Below, in pieces: positions 44,856-58,463 of a stretch of 64,000 bases of DNA. Origin of the DNA: Epiperipatus broadwayi. Taxonomy: Eukaryota; Onychophora; Udeonychophora; Euonychophora; Peripatidae. Both the position numbers and the translations under genes were made by a program. How positions within the stretch are numbered: the first letter of the stretch is position 1; each line of letters opens with the position of its first letter. Under the pieces are notes generated by a model. The model worked only from the letters and a program-made list of their open reading frames with translations, was not told the origin of the DNA and did no database searches. Where the stretch lies: the NCBI GenBank assembly GCA_028023455.1, contig JAQFVV010006632.1, positions 471,487-535,486 of the forward strand, read 5' to 3'.

Positions 44856-45012
44856 TGTTGTTCTTATAAATTCATTATAATTGAATATTATGAAAAGGTA
44901 AATTTGAAGTTCAAAAGTTTTCTAATGAAGTAAGCATGCTTTCAGCAGATTATTGCCAGAATCACGGTGCTGTTTAAAGTTTAGCATTTAGAACTATGCC
45001 TATATATATATA

Positions 45013-45660
45013 GATGATGATCTGGACCAACTGATGATTGCTGGTTTAGCATGAAATACATATATTGGTGATTATTTATCTTTTCAGCATATATGTGCTT
45101 GAGTGTATCGGTGTTATTAGATAGAGTGGAGAGTGGTGGATCATGTGAAAGTCTGTGCTCATATACCCTATATTACATATATAGACACATGGTATATATT
45201 AAGCCTGTGTTCCAGTTATTACATTATAGAGATGTCTGCCCATCCTTGCATATGTATTTAATGGATTATGTCCTGTATATGTGGGGTTCAGATTGACCTT
45301 GGGTCAACATGGGTGTGACAAGAATCTCGGCCTTAGGGTGGCCTTCGAGCATTCCATCATCAGATTTTCAATTGGATGGACAGTTGAGGAGTTGGAGTGT
45401 GTAGTAGATTGGAGCCAGTCCATTAAAGTATGAAGATTGTCTATCTTAATATATATATCTGAGCACTTATAATATATATGTGTGGGAGATGATAATCTGG
45501 ACCAACTGATGATTGCTGGTTTAGCATGAAATACGTTTATTGGTGATTATTTATCTTTTCAGCATATATGTGCTAGAGTGTATCAGTGTTATTAGATAGA
45601 GTGAAGAGTGGTGGGTCATGTGAAAGTCTGTGCTCATATACCCTATATTACATATATATA
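45013..45660 (+). repeat. Two direct hammerhead-like repeats flanking a non-coding centre
   Basis: A roughly 165-bp unit occurs at 45013-45178 and again at 45483-45650, about 95 percent identical by eye (TCTGGACCAACTGATGATTG through AGTCTGTGCTCATATACCC). Between them lies about 300 bp of unique sequence with no ORF of interest (a less AT-rich stretch at 45280-45420). Direct repeats each containing a hammerhead-like motif and separated by a short non-coding body is the plan of retrozymes (established in plants and animals); applying that label here is inference. The second copy is followed by a (TA)n run at 45653-45675. Confidence 0.6.
45022..45070 (+). ncRNA. Hammerhead ribozyme-like motif, second class
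   Basis: CTGATGA at 45031-45037, stem II TTGCT-GGTTT-AGCAT (four pairs, one U-U at the base), GAAA at 45053-45056. Stem III is A56-U63, U57-A62, A58-U61 with a two-base loop, and the cleavage base is A45064. Stem I pairs ACCAA (45026-45030) with TTGGT (45065-45069). All core positions fit the hammerhead consensus, with UUA-type rather than GUC cleavage context. The repeat copy at 45497-45546 has a U-U mismatch in stem III. Confidence 0.6.
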
Positions 45661-45699
45661 TATATATATATATATGGACATATTTTGCTAGGTAAATGA

Positions 45700-46480
45700 G
45701 GCTTGATATATAAATGTGGCATTTAAATATTCCATTTTTTAGCAATGGAAAGCATGAATCATTTCTATTGATAAAATGTGGATCCTTTGCAATTGTGCAA
45801 GCCTCTTTATAGTTTCTTTTTCTATCATCTTTTTCAGAACTCTGTACTCTCATTGGTGGAAGCGAAAGTGTGGCCTAAAATGAGCTCATGATTAATGAAG
45901 ATTGATTTACATTTGTTATTCTGTTTGGCTCTGTTGTAAAAAGAGGTATGCTGCACAATTCTTATGTATCTATTTGCTTGAGATTTACAATAATATAAGG
46001 CACTAGAGAATAGGGTACTGCATGTGATTTTATAGATGATTTGAGGAGCATGCTTAACTGGTAATTGCCTTTTTGGGTTGTTTCATAAGTTGTTTAGTGA
46101 TGGATGCAATAAAAAGCTTACTCTGTAAATGTTAGCATATATATTCCTTAAGTGTTTTGCAATCCTAGGGACATACGGTGTACTTATCTGTACTTTTGGC
46201 ATATTATTTACATTTTTGCTCTCATTTGCATTGCCATAAAATGTTCCGATTGTGAATTATGTTGTAATCATTACCAACTGACATAATGTAAATAAAAACA
46301 ACAGTCATTGCATGATTTTCTAAGAAGTGGGTATATTTATATTAGCAGATTGTCTATTCATTATACAATCTTTAAATTGGTTTTAAAAATTGCCTCTTTA
46401 TTTTTTTTATTTTTATAATGTCTTTCTTCGTTTTATATTTTTATGTGATCTGTGCTAAAAGCAAACCTAAAATTGCAGGG
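45700..46480 (-). pseudogene. Penelope-like endonuclease relic
   Basis: Minus strand, degenerate. The region near 45900-46010 reads I-V-Q-H-x-S-F-Y-N-R-A-K-Q-N-N-K, matching the endonuclease tail of the 14-kb PLE (R-L-G-Q-H...L-Y-N-R-A-K-R-S-N-K). Near 46040-46110 the nucleotide sequence parallels 13380-13450 (ATTTGA-GAGCA, TTTCATAAGTTGTTTAGT). Farther right, 46340-46440 resembles the PLE tail at 26155-26235 in composition and order only. It belongs to the 14-kb PLE family. Not functional. Confidence 0.5.
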
Positions 46481-46844
46481 ATTTTTTGTAGTCTTATTTT
46501 CCAGCTCTATATATAATAGAATTTTCCTTATTTGTATTTTAAGAATAGTGTTTTTAGAATTATTAATCAATCAGTTTACATTTGGAAGAACATAGAATGA
46601 AAGATTATATCTATCACTAAATACCTTTTATGTAATTAGAGGGGTTTGAACTCATGATTTTTCAATCTGTTCATCATTCACTCCATCTCAAATAACCAAT
46701 ACACATAACCACACAAACATAAAAAATATACATGATTCCCAATATTCATATTACATGCAGAACTTATCAGTTGGGTCAGATCAAATTACATCCTTTGCAT
46801 AAAATCCTTTGTAAATAAATGATTACGGTTTATGAACAAATATT
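46481..46844. other. Unassigned region
   Basis: AT-rich, with nothing supported by eye. Confidence 0.4.
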
Positions 46845-46940
46845 TTTTTTTATGCGTCAAAGCATCAGCCAGGAAGCGAACCCGCAAACCTGGGGCAACT
46901 GCTTGTAAGGCGGCTGTGCTAACCACTCGACCAATTTGAA
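46845..46940 (-). mobile_element. tRNA-derived SINE copy
   Basis: Minus strand: AATTGGTCGAGTGGTTAGC (box A), CGCCTTACAAGCAG (anticodon arm), GCCCCAGGTTTGCGGGTTCGC (variable arm and box B), CTGGCTGATGC (3' acceptor), TTTGACGCATAAAAAAA. It keeps a good box B and acceptor strand, so it is younger than the 44.8-kb copy. A target duplication is not clear. Confidence 0.8.
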
Positions 46941-49368
<2,428 letters not shown>

Positions 49369-50782
49369 GGGTCTCATTTTATGCAGTTTTATTTAATGCA
49401 ATTTTGAAGTTATGTGATTCATGTTTTTTCTTAATATCTTTGTATGTGGTTTTCTTTTATGCGATAAAAATTATTAGATCAGAAGTCGAGCTCTGATAAT
49501 GTGCTATTGTTTTAAATATTATAAATTTCACACACTCATGTCATATTTAAAGTAATAGCACATTATCGGAGTTCGACTTCCATCTAATAATTTCAATATT
49601 TTCAGCGCTTTATAATAGTACTGTAATAGATTTTAAAGACCTTCATAATTCTCTTAAAATCAGGATTTCCCTATTTTATATACACACATTAAATTTTACA
49701 AGATTATAATGTAAATCTGTTCAAACGTTATAGATGCCTATACTATGTATGATGTTGTTTTTGTATTTTAAACCATGTTCTATTTTTGCTTTTTTAAAAA
49801 AGAGTTCATAATTAATTAATCATTGAGTGTCTGCAAGTAATAAATTTTACAAGACTATAATGTAAATCTGTTCAAATGTTATAGATGCCTATACTATGTA
49901 TGTTGTTATTTTTGCATTTTTAAATCACGTTCTATTTTTGCTTTTTAAAAAAGAGTACATAATCAATTAATCATTTAGTGTCTGCAAGTTTATTTTTAAA
50001 AGGTGAGTGAGTGGTGGGACAATTAAATTTGACAATTAAAATCTGATTTTTAATTGTAATTAACAATTTAAAAATTATATAATGTGATCTGAAATTAATG
50101 TGATGTGAAACGATGAAATTTAATTTTAAAACGGAATTGAAAATTAAAGACAAAAATAATTTAATTTTTAATTGTTAGTTTTAATTAAATTTTTCCCAAC
50201 AGTGAATAGTCAATGCATTTTTATTATCATAAGTCTAAGTTTTTGTTTTTATTTTAAACTTTTAGTTTACCCTAATGAAGAGGAAAAAACACCCAAGAAA
50301 ATTAATTTCTTTGGAAACAAAAATTTCAATTTTAGATCGCTTAGCAATATGGGAATGATCAACAGTGATTGGAAAATGTTTTAGTTATATTTCCTCTTGA
50401 CTTCATTTAAGGAGAAGCTACAGTACATCACATCATGATGAATCTGATGTCTCAAATAGTGATAATGATTAAAATACCATACATGAATGAAAAAAATATA
50501 AATTACGCATAAAAATATATTGTTTTAAATAAAATTAAATACTGTAGTTAATAAAAAAAGTTTTCTGCTATCAATTTTTTTCAAATTTGAAATTTTTTAT
50601 TAGTCATATTTTATTTTCTTATTTTTTTTTTATGAGTACATTGTTGCTTTGCTTTTATGCGATTTTTGGGAAATTACAGTATGTATCCCCCATTTTTCAA
50701 GGTAAGTTAAGTCTATTTTTGTGCAATTTCTTTTGTGTGCATTTTCTGAGGAACCTATCTACAGCATAAAATGAGACCTAGG
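49369..50782 (+). mobile_element. pogo/Tigger-type DNA transposon relic
   Basis: Ends are inverted: GGGTCTCATTTTATGC at the left (49371) and GCATAAAATGAGACC at the right (50765), each flanked by a TA-rich tract (TA target typical of the Tc1/mariner/pogo group). Subterminal TTTTATGCGAT-like strings occur on both sides. Internal contents are a 53-bp-arm hairpin (49468-49520 with 49541-49593), a tandem duplication of about 150 bp (49690-49841 and 49842-49992; TATAATGTAAATCTGTTC, TATAGATGCCTATACTATG), and a remnant of the transposase N terminus at 50275-50358. Most of the transposase is gone, so it is a non-autonomous, internally deleted copy. Confidence 0.65.
50275..50358 (+). pseudogene. Remnant of Tigger/pogo transposase N-terminal helix-turn-helix
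   Basis: Starts M-K-R-K-K-H-P-R-K-L, then S-L-E-T-K-I-S-I-L-D-R-L-A and stops after 27 codons. Tigger and CENP-B proteins begin with a similar K-R-K...L-S-L-E-x-K-x-x-I-L-x-x-L pattern, the first helix of the DNA-binding domain (family knowledge). Nothing of the DDE catalytic domain is found downstream. The ATG lies about 900 bp from the left inverted end, consistent with the untranslated leader plus the duplication. Confidence 0.6.
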
Positions 50783-52205
50783 TATGTATATATATATATA
50801 TTAAATCAGATTTGTTGAAGTTGCACATTTATTGAATCTTTTAAAATCTTGTAACTAACTTTTGGCAACTTTGTGACTGTGGTGACAGACCAGCCCTTCA
50901 AACAGAGAAGCAGATACCATTGATAGAATAGCCATCAATGATAGCTGTGCTCAGATTGGCCTGCACAAAGCATAACATGACCACCATTTTTGACCAAGGC
51001 CCACCTTGACTGCTGGGACAAAACCTGTCATTCAAAGAAATTTTATTTGTTTTGAAAATCAAACTCAGGTTTAGTCATACATATGCTATATAGCCAGCAT
51101 GCTTCAGACAACAGGCACACAATCCAGCATTTGAAATATCCTAAGCTAGCTCATACTCTTAATCAATAGGTCCAGAACATTAATTAACACACAGATAGAC
51201 ATTTATATCTTTAAATAACTGGTGATGCAGTGATGAGAGAGAGAGAGAATAGATCAAATAATTTAAGCAAACTTTAGTATTTATTTAAGCACAGACATAA
51301 AATATAATATAACAATCTAAGATTTTACATAACTATAAATGATTAATCATGATAATTTTTAAATAGTTTTTTACTAGAGTTCATTTTATTTTTAAAAAAA
51401 TATCAAGGGTCTATAGACCATTATTATGGAAAATATATTTACCTAGACTTTTGTGAGATTGAGATGACACATTTCCTTTGTTTTTGGTTTGCATCAGAGT
51501 TACTTCCCAACCATTGGCTTTTTGGTTTCCATGGATGGTTTCAGGTCTTTTCTTGGCTTAATAAGAGGAGAGAAAGATGTTAACAATTGATTTTTAGTGA
51601 AGGTCTTCAGGGCCTGAAGCCTAGTTGAACACTTCTAACACAGTATTAGCAATACATGTTGCTAGGTCTGCAGCTTCTGCAATAATATTTTCCAAAGCAG
51701 TAATGAATGTTTCTATTTTGTCCTTAGATTTCTGAATCTCTGGAGCAATGAATAATGTAATGAAACAATTATAAAATGAGGGCTGGAACTGAATAATAAT
51801 AACAGCTATGACCTTTTATACTCTTTCTCTCTCATTGTTTTAATTCCTTATCATTATTAGATCATAACTTAAGTCTGTTTTAATTACTTTTACATTGCAC
51901 ATTACCTAATCTTTTTCTTAGTTTAATCTACTATCACTTTTATGAGATAGTTTACATAGTTTTTAAATATTACAATTATTGGTTTTGATTTTATTATCAA
52001 TCAAAAATCTTACTAGCATTTCAAATTAATTAATTAATTTTTTTATTTTTGATTTTTACTAAGATTTATTTGTCACATTTATTTGTACATTATAAAAAAG
52101 AGAGCTTTCTTTTGTTAAATCTTTTTTTCTAATTCTTTATTTTTACAAAACTATATATATATGAAGGAATTATATTTTTATAATAACTTTTAATACAGAT
52201 ATTTG

Positions 52206-52206
<1 letters not shown>
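50783..52206. other. Unassigned region
   Basis: No gene supported. A less AT-rich patch at 50880-51180 (CACCTTGACTGCTGGGAC, GGTTTAGTCATACATATGC) has no copy elsewhere in the window; it could be a diverged repeat or unique DNA. A short (GA)n lies at 51236-51248. Confidence 0.35.

Positions 52207-52250
<44 letters not shown>
52207..52250 (+). repeat. (TA)n microsatellite
   Basis: Pure TA dinucleotides immediately beside the (ATC)n terminus of the following LINE fragment. Confidence 0.9.
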
Positions 52251-52252
<2 letters not shown>

Positions 52253-52740
52253 TATCATCATTATCAACCATTATCAATCCACTGCATGATGAAGGTCTCT
52301 CCAAGTTTAATCTATCTGCTCCAATCTTTAGCTTCTCTTCTCCACATCACCCCTGCACACTTTCTTATTTCATCCATCCATCTCACATGTGGTCTCTTTC
52401 TGGGTCTTTTACAATCTCTTGGAATCCAGTTTAAAATTTCAATTGTTCATCTATTATTATCTCTTCTAGCAATATGTCCAGCCCAACTCCACTTTAATCT
52501 TTTAATTTTTTCAATGAGGTCAGTAACACCTTTTTGTTCTCTTACCCATACATTGCATTTTCGATCTCTTCTTGTTATTCCCAACATACATCTCTCCATA
52601 TTTCTTTGAGTGTTCTGAAGCCTCTGTATTGCTCTTCTATTAAGCATCCAAGTCTCAGATCTATAAGTAAGAACTGGTAAAACACATTTGTTAAAAACCT
52701 TCCTTTTCAAACACATAGGCATATTTTCTTTTAGTATATA
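52251..52740 (-). pseudogene. RTE-type LINE 3' fragment, longest secondary copy
   Basis: Minus strand, covers the LINE from about the N-M-P-M-C segment to the ATCATCATTATCAACC terminus. The 133-codon frame (52447-52848) keeps K-R-K-V-F-N-K-C-V-L-P-V-L-T-Y-R-S-E-T-W, M-E-R-C-M-L-G-I and K-R-L-K-W-S-W-A-G-H-I-A. It therefore preserves the block that is deleted at 31081-31087 in the near-full-length copy, showing that deletion is specific to that copy. 5' truncated; not functional. Confidence 0.82.
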
Positions 52741-54467
52741 TATATTGCAAAGATAACTATGTGTAGAACATCCAACTATGATGTGAATAAGCAAAAATAA
52801 AAAGCAAATGAAAGCTTTAGAAAAATCTGTTAAATAAATAATCAACAATTATATAGTGATAAAATTGAAGAATAGAATTTGGGATTTGATATATATAAAT
52901 TACCACAATACAGGTACTAACAATTATTTGCTTCTACAAGTGTATATTCCAAACTTCACACATCAAGGAGCATATTCTCAGAGTTATTGGGGGCTTTCTT
53001 TCTGCAAGTCATATGTCTGGAATTAATTCTGTATAATTATTAGCATGTGTTATATAAAACAAAAGGTAGTATGACAGTATCCTAATTATATATAATTAAC
53101 TCATATATTTTTTAGAAAATAGAAAGCATTATATCCAGAACTTGCTTTAGTATATTCATAAAATAACAGTCAGACAAATTAATACATAATAATAAAATTA
53201 TTAATAAAAAATTGATCAATAGAATATTATTTATAAGTTCCCTCTTGGATATTTCTCAAATTGGATATCAGGACAGAAGTTCAAATCTTTTATATCTCTG
53301 TTTGTTACAACTTTTCACACCTGTATATGATAAAGAAATTATTTATTTCAATACAACTTTCATTGAAATCATTTCATTCATATTATTCTTAACAAATTAT
53401 AATATAGTTTACTCCATGAATAATTTAGATTTAAAAATTTTATTATTTTTATTCATACATGAACAAAATATAATGTCTTATTTGACTATCTCAAATTTCT
53501 GTTTTTAGTCCATATTTTTTATAGTTCAATATACCTTTTTATTTTCCTCTTGAATATTCAAAAACAATATAAAACATTAAAGATTCTCTCTTTTAAACTA
53601 TCTTACTATTTTCACTTGAAAATCTTTCTTCTTTGTATGAACATCTTTCTTTTTTAATTATTATCACACAAACATTGAATATAGTTATAATACATATTGC
53701 TAATACTTTATTTTATCTGAAACAAAGAACTTTCCTGGCAATTTATCTGCAAGATTCTGTTTCCTTCCCTTCTTAGCAGCTTCTAATAGGTGTCAGGAAA
53801 AACACTGGACAACAAACTTAGGATAAGAGCTGATGTGCTAATTGCTTCTCCATATTAAAAGAATATCCAAATATAATGAATATTTTCATAACTTTTAATA
53901 AATCAAAATAAATAATTGTCATTCCTTGTATAATTCTTTTTTTAACTTGACATTTAGTTCTCTTCCTTTCCTGTTTCTTCCAACAAGAGCAAGAGAGAGC
54001 CATCTATCTCATTAGCATATTACTGACTTCATTTACATATGAAACCTGTATGCTTTATTTTTAAATTTTTAGGATTGTCTCATCTATGAAAATTAGTTGA
54101 ATGAATATATCAACTTCTATTTACCAAATAAATAAAATCTTTAGTCACGTAATCATTTTCTGCATGTGAATATTTCATTACTCATTTCTTTATTTTCATT
54201 TAGTATGTATTATAATGGAATGGGTCCTTTCCTTACATGACAATAGACTTTATATGTAGTCTGAGTATGCAAAAAAGCATATCTAGGATTTCTAAATATA
54301 TAGACTCCTGTCCACCCTGATCTCATTCCTGGGAGATGATGTTTTACTACACAAACATAAGTCAAAAATCTACCTGTGTATTCATCTCCCTTTTCCATTT
54401 TGAACTTCCATTAATCCTGGAATTCAAAATTTGAGAGAAGACACATAATATTCTATTTAAGCCAATA
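52741..54467. other. Unassigned AT-rich region
   Basis: Open frames of 60-98 codons occur (such as 53212-53508) but contain no recognisable domain and are rich in Phe, Ile and Asn as expected from composition. No repeat copy noticed. Confidence 0.4.
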
Positions 54468-54740
54468 AACATCACATGACCACCACTTCTTATGCTTGTG
54501 TATAACTGTTGTTAAAACAGGCAAAACTCACTATACATGTTGCCACACACAGCAAGCTAGAGTAATCAGATCCAAGGCTCCTCACTGACGAAGGCCATAA
54601 GTCAGAAACTAGTCTGGGGATATTGGATGAGTAGGCACTAGATGGGGATTTTATGCACAAACCTTATGGCATCCATTGATTAGTCTAGCTTGCTGTGTGT
54701 GGCAATACGTATAGTGAGTTTTGCCTGTTTAATATTCTAT
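54468..54740. mobile_element. Hammerhead-bearing foldback, main family
   Basis: Minus-oriented left end (AACATCACATGACCACCAC, AACAGGCAAAACTCACTATAC, GCCACACACAGCAAGCTAGAG), joining at about 54567 to the plus-oriented half with the hammerhead, GGATGAGTAGGCACTAG, and the inverse right end (CTAGCTTGCTGTGTGTGGC, GTGAGTTTTGCCTG). It shares the GTGTGTGGCAATA variant with the 3.6-kb unit, so these two form a subfamily. 54741-55199 is unassigned. Confidence 0.7.
54575..54622 (+). ncRNA. Hammerhead ribozyme-like motif (main family)
   Basis: CTGACGA at 54584-54590, stem II AGGC-CATAA-GTCA (one G-U or mismatch), GAAAC, loop TA, GTC at 54612-54614. Stem I pairs TCCTCA with TGGGGA. The core is intact; stem II is slightly weaker than at 3913. 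Confidence 0.6.
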
Positions 54741-55730
54741 TTCAGAGTATATCAATATTACTATTTAGTATGTGATAATTGAGAACCAAATATAGAATAA
54801 ATACAAATGCCAGTCTTTAATTTTAAACCATTCCTTTAAGAGATTTATTTGCAATTAATGTAGGTTAGACAATAATATCATAACAAAGATAAATATTTTG
54901 TTTAGATGCAAATAAACAGTCTTTGATTATTACAGTTAATATCATTAATCCATTCCCTATTTCTCTTCTAAGAATATTCATCCAATATTATTATAACTTG
55001 TTGCCATTTATGTTTACACTTGCTTACTAATTTAATTTTCATCAAAATTGTAATTCCTCATCTTCAATCAGTTTATTGATAAGTTCATATCAGTAACCTG
55101 GTAGTGATATGGGATCCTTCCTTCTATTATGGTTTGTCTCTATGAAACTAATTTAATAAGCTTGTATTTACAAATGTTATATATAGAGCTCACAAAATAA
55201 GCTCTTAACAAGCTTTGAGAATATCCCCAAACCCAGACCACTTTTTGCTACTGGCATTGTCGGTGAAGTGCTAGGATATTCAAGCATTAGATTAAAAATA
55301 CTAGGACAAGCCCAGCACTTTATCTAATGTATAACTATTAAGTAAAAACTCTGAAATTTTCAGACATCCATATCTTCCAATCTAGCTAACTAATTTAAAT
55401 AGCCATATGGGACTGAACTAAGTTCAGATACACCATATATTAATACAATCTTATTCAATTAGGTCATGTGACATCTGACTTGATTTTTTGTCATTTTATT
55501 TGTTGCTATTAAGGCTTTGGCAATATTATATTGCTAAAGTTATTAATATATGATATATCTAAACTTAGTTCAGTCCCATATAGCTATTTAAGTTAGATAA
55601 CTTGATTGAAAGACATATAGATGTCTGAAAATTTTAATTTTTTTACTTAATAGTTATACATTAGATAAAGTGCTGGGTTTGTCCTGGTATTTTTAATGTA
55701 ATGCTTGAAATCATCTTTATCTAGGATTGT

Positions 55731-55777
55731 CCCCATCCCCAGACTGTTTTTGAGCTATGGCTCTCTTCAGTGAGGAT
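55731..55777 (-). ncRNA. Hammerhead ribozyme-like motif (minus copy)
   Basis: Minus strand: CTGAAGA, stem II GAGC-CATA-GCTC (four perfect pairs), then AAAAAC in place of GAAAC, and GTC. Stem I ATCCTCA pairs with TGGGGAT over seven positions with one G-U, the best stem I in the window. The change of G12 to A predicts loss of activity. Confidence 0.6.
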
Positions 55778-55832
55778 CTAGGATACCAGATTCAAAAAAC
55801 CAAATCAAAGTAAACATTTATCTAATAGTCCT

Positions 55833-55881
55833 ACCTCCTCACTGAAGAGAGCCACAGCTCGAAACAGGTCTGTGTATGGGG
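55833..55881 (+). ncRNA. Hammerhead ribozyme-like motif (plus copy)
   Basis: CTGAAGA at 55842-55848, stem II GAGC-CACA-GCTC (perfect), GAAAC at 55861-55865, loop AG, GTC at 55868-55870. The core is complete. Stem I is interrupted (CTCCTCA against TGTGTAT), so the intact core and the intact stem I lie in opposite copies of this hairpin. Confidence 0.6.
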
Positions 55882-55915
55882 ACAATCTTAGATAAAAATG
55901 ATTTGAATGTTTTCT

Positions 55916-56915
55916 CTTGTAGTAGCATTTATCATAAATAAAATTAAAAAAAGCTTAATTAGAGCTTATTAGCATGCTCTCAATTTTACATATTTGTAAA
56001 TGCAAGCTATATATATATAAGTCATGTGACATCTGACTTTCTATTATATATATATATATAATAAAATTTAGATTATAAAGAATGCCTCCAGGGTAAATTT
56101 TGGTAAACTTATACCAAACTCAGTTTATTTACTATTCCTAATAATACTACTTCAATGAGGTTGCCTTTGGTGGGGGTTTGATTTCTTTTTTTAAACAATA
56201 AACTAACTTAATTCAATAACATGGTCATATTTGTATTCCAATCTCAGATATACAATACCAGTACTTCACATGTCATAATATCATAGATGTAACATATACT
56301 TAACTCTATGAACTAATGATATAAATAATAGTATTCATATAATACAACATGTCAAATTGCATACATGACAACCTATTTTAAAATAATACTCAATTTATGT
56401 GTTTAAATTAAAATTGCAGTGTATGATTTCTTTTTTTATAGAATCATTTATTCTATTGCTAGACCATTTCATGTACATTAAAATGTTTTCCATATGAACA
56501 CACACCAAGTGTATTTGCGGTTATGTATATTGCCTCAATTTATGTAAATTTAAATATTATATAACTTTAAATATTACATCACATGATCTTTATTTCTAAC
56601 TTTAAATATTATAAGAAACTTTATTTTCTTGGTTTAATTTAAACTTTTAAATTGTTTTTACTCATCTATACATTTCTAAAAAGACATTTTTTAAGTATAT
56701 ATATCAAATGAAACCAAACTAATTCTATAAAAAAAAGATGGCGTGAATTTTTTTCTGTATTTTTTAACCGAAATTATAAAAAGTTAACATTTTATGTAAA
56801 TTAAATGGCAACTTTAAGTCACTTTTTTTAACTCTGATTAAAAGAAGAAACCAAGGAAATCATTCACTTTCTCTCTCATCAATCAATTAATTAATTTACA
56901 ATACATATATAGTTT
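55916..56915. other. Unassigned AT-rich region
   Basis: Contains a short direct repeat of GTCATGTGACATCTGACTT (near 55463 and 56021) and (TA)n runs; no gene. Confidence 0.45.
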
Positions 56916-57041
56916 AATTAAGCATTGTCAAGCATCGGTGATCGAGAGGTCAGTGACAGCTGCTTTACAAGCAGTTGTCCCGGGCTAGCGGGTTCGCTTC
57001 CCGGCTGATGCTATGACACATGAGAAAAAAAATTAAGCATT
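56916..57041 (+). mobile_element. tRNA-derived SINE with 11-bp target duplication
   Basis: Flanked by AATTAAGCATT at 56916-56926 and 57031-57041. The body shows the tRNA fold well: acceptor GCATCGG against CTGATGC, box A TGATCGAGAGGTCAGTG, anticodon arm CTGCTTTACAAGCAG, variable arm TTGTCCCGGGCTA, box B GCGGGTTCGCTTCCCGG, then TATGACACATGAG and an A run. It inserted at the edge of the dispersed repeat that continues at 57041. The near-intact internal promoter suggests a recent insertion. Confidence 0.9.
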
Positions 57042-57135
57042 AGAAACCAGTCACCACTTAGACAATCCCAATATAGATAGAAATCAACAATCTCAAACTG
57101 TTGTCAAGGCAACCTCCTTTTAACAATAAAGATGG
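57041..57135 (+). repeat. Dispersed repeat copy (reference for the RTE target)
   Basis: Reads TTAGAAACCAGTCACCAC, TTAGACAATCCCAATATAG, ACAATCTCAAACTGTTGTCAAGG, then AACAATAAAGATGG. It supplies the uninterrupted order that the 28185-28245 and 31491-31860 halves match when the LINE is removed. 57136-58295 is AT-rich and unassigned. Confidence 0.7.
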
Positions 57136-58295
57136 AATGTAATATAAATGTAATAGTTTAAATATAATAGGATACAGTTAACTACAGAAGTAATATCTAT
57201 TCAGAAGTCACCATAAAAAAGATGAATAACATTCTTGTTATACGTCTAAATTATAAACAGTTTTTTTTAAAAAAAATTCTTAGCACTTATGTTTATATAT
57301 GTAACAATAGTGGAATATTTCTGAGCCAAAGTTCTTTTATATTTTATTGTAAAGCTTCATAATTATTGCTGACCTATTGAGAAAATGCACATGGATTTAA
57401 ATACTTTTCTATTTTATTTTTTCTTTTCCAAGGCAAAGATAAAATGTAACACATAAAGTTCCTTGAGGAGATGGAATTTTCCACCTTGAGCTTATAACTT
57501 TATTTAATGCATGTAAATATTTTCTGGTTTGTCATCATTTTCTTAGCTGTATTATAAGTTTGGAACGTCTTTAAAATAGCATATCTAGTTACAAATGATG
57601 GGTTTAAAGTAGTCTTCTGATGGTCAGTTACTTTTCCCTTAATCACAAAACATAAACAGGTTCAAAGTACTATTATAAAGTAAAGCTAATATTTAAGAGT
57701 TCAGAATAATGAATTAAGAATTAAAAGTGAATGTATAGAGAAAATCTATGTTATGTATCTGATTGGCATCTGTTTTTATACTTTGGTGACCTCTGTTTTG
57801 CATAATTTTGGATACCTTAATCACATTAAATTACAAAAAACAATATTTTGATTACTTAATTGAGTAAATTTCTAGCTTAGAATAAGCTACATTATCTATC
57901 TAATTATATCTTGTTTGTTTTTATATACTATTGTCTCAAAAAGAAAAAATACAATACAATCTTAAAATTAAAATAAATCTTAATCTTTTTATTCATTTTT
58001 ACTTCTTTCTTCCAAAGCATAAGCTTGTGGTTAAGACATGTAGAGGTCCCTACCTTTGCATTTTCAAGCACACACTCTTGAGGTTTATTGCTTTAGTAAA
58101 TATTACTACTTTTTTAATTTAAATTAAAATGTTGATGTTTTAATTAAACTTTACTTTTAAAATCTATTTTTTTTAAATCTACTTTAATCATGTCGTTTTT
58201 GAAGTAAACACTTGTACCAACATATCTTCTTTTAATTATATTTTTTTAATTCTAAATTTCTGATAAGAAAAAGTCTATATTGTTTTAGTCTATAT

Positions 58296-58463
58296 TCATC
58301 AACATCATCGTCAACAATTAGCAATCTACTGCAGGGTGAAAATCTCTCCAAATTCATTCCATCTTCTCCAATCTTTAGCTTCTCTTCTCCACACCATCCC
58401 TGCACACTTCCATGTTTCATCCATCCATCTCACATGTAGTCTTTTTCTGGGTCTTTTGCAAGC
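58296..58463 (-). pseudogene. RTE-type LINE 3' fragment
   Basis: Minus strand, from a CATCAACATCATCGTCAAC terminus through CTACTGCAGGGTGAAAATC to the TCTTTTTCTGGGTCTTTTGC segment. About 165 bp, 5' truncated. Confidence 0.78.

Larger units (their letters stand above)
55200..55915. mobile_element. Nested hairpin locus with hammerhead-like motifs (family B relative)
   Basis: An outer inverted pair of about 165 bp (55281-55444 and 55542-55709) contains TTATCTAATGTATAACTATTAAG and AGCCATATGGGACTGAACTAAG with their reverse complements. The ACTTAGTTCAGTCCCATAT text parallels the GAACTGGGTTCAGACCCATAT segment of the main family, so the two families are related. It is followed by a second hairpin in which a minus-strand motif (55731-55777) faces a plus-strand motif (55833-55881) across a centre of about 55 bp. 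A third, degenerate motif is on the minus strand at about 55228-55275. No ORFs. Confidence 0.65.

Noticed and set aside
53212-53508. A 98-codon plus-strand frame
   Set aside because: Amino-acid composition is what AT-rich DNA gives, no domain or start context, no repeat copy; not supported as a gene.
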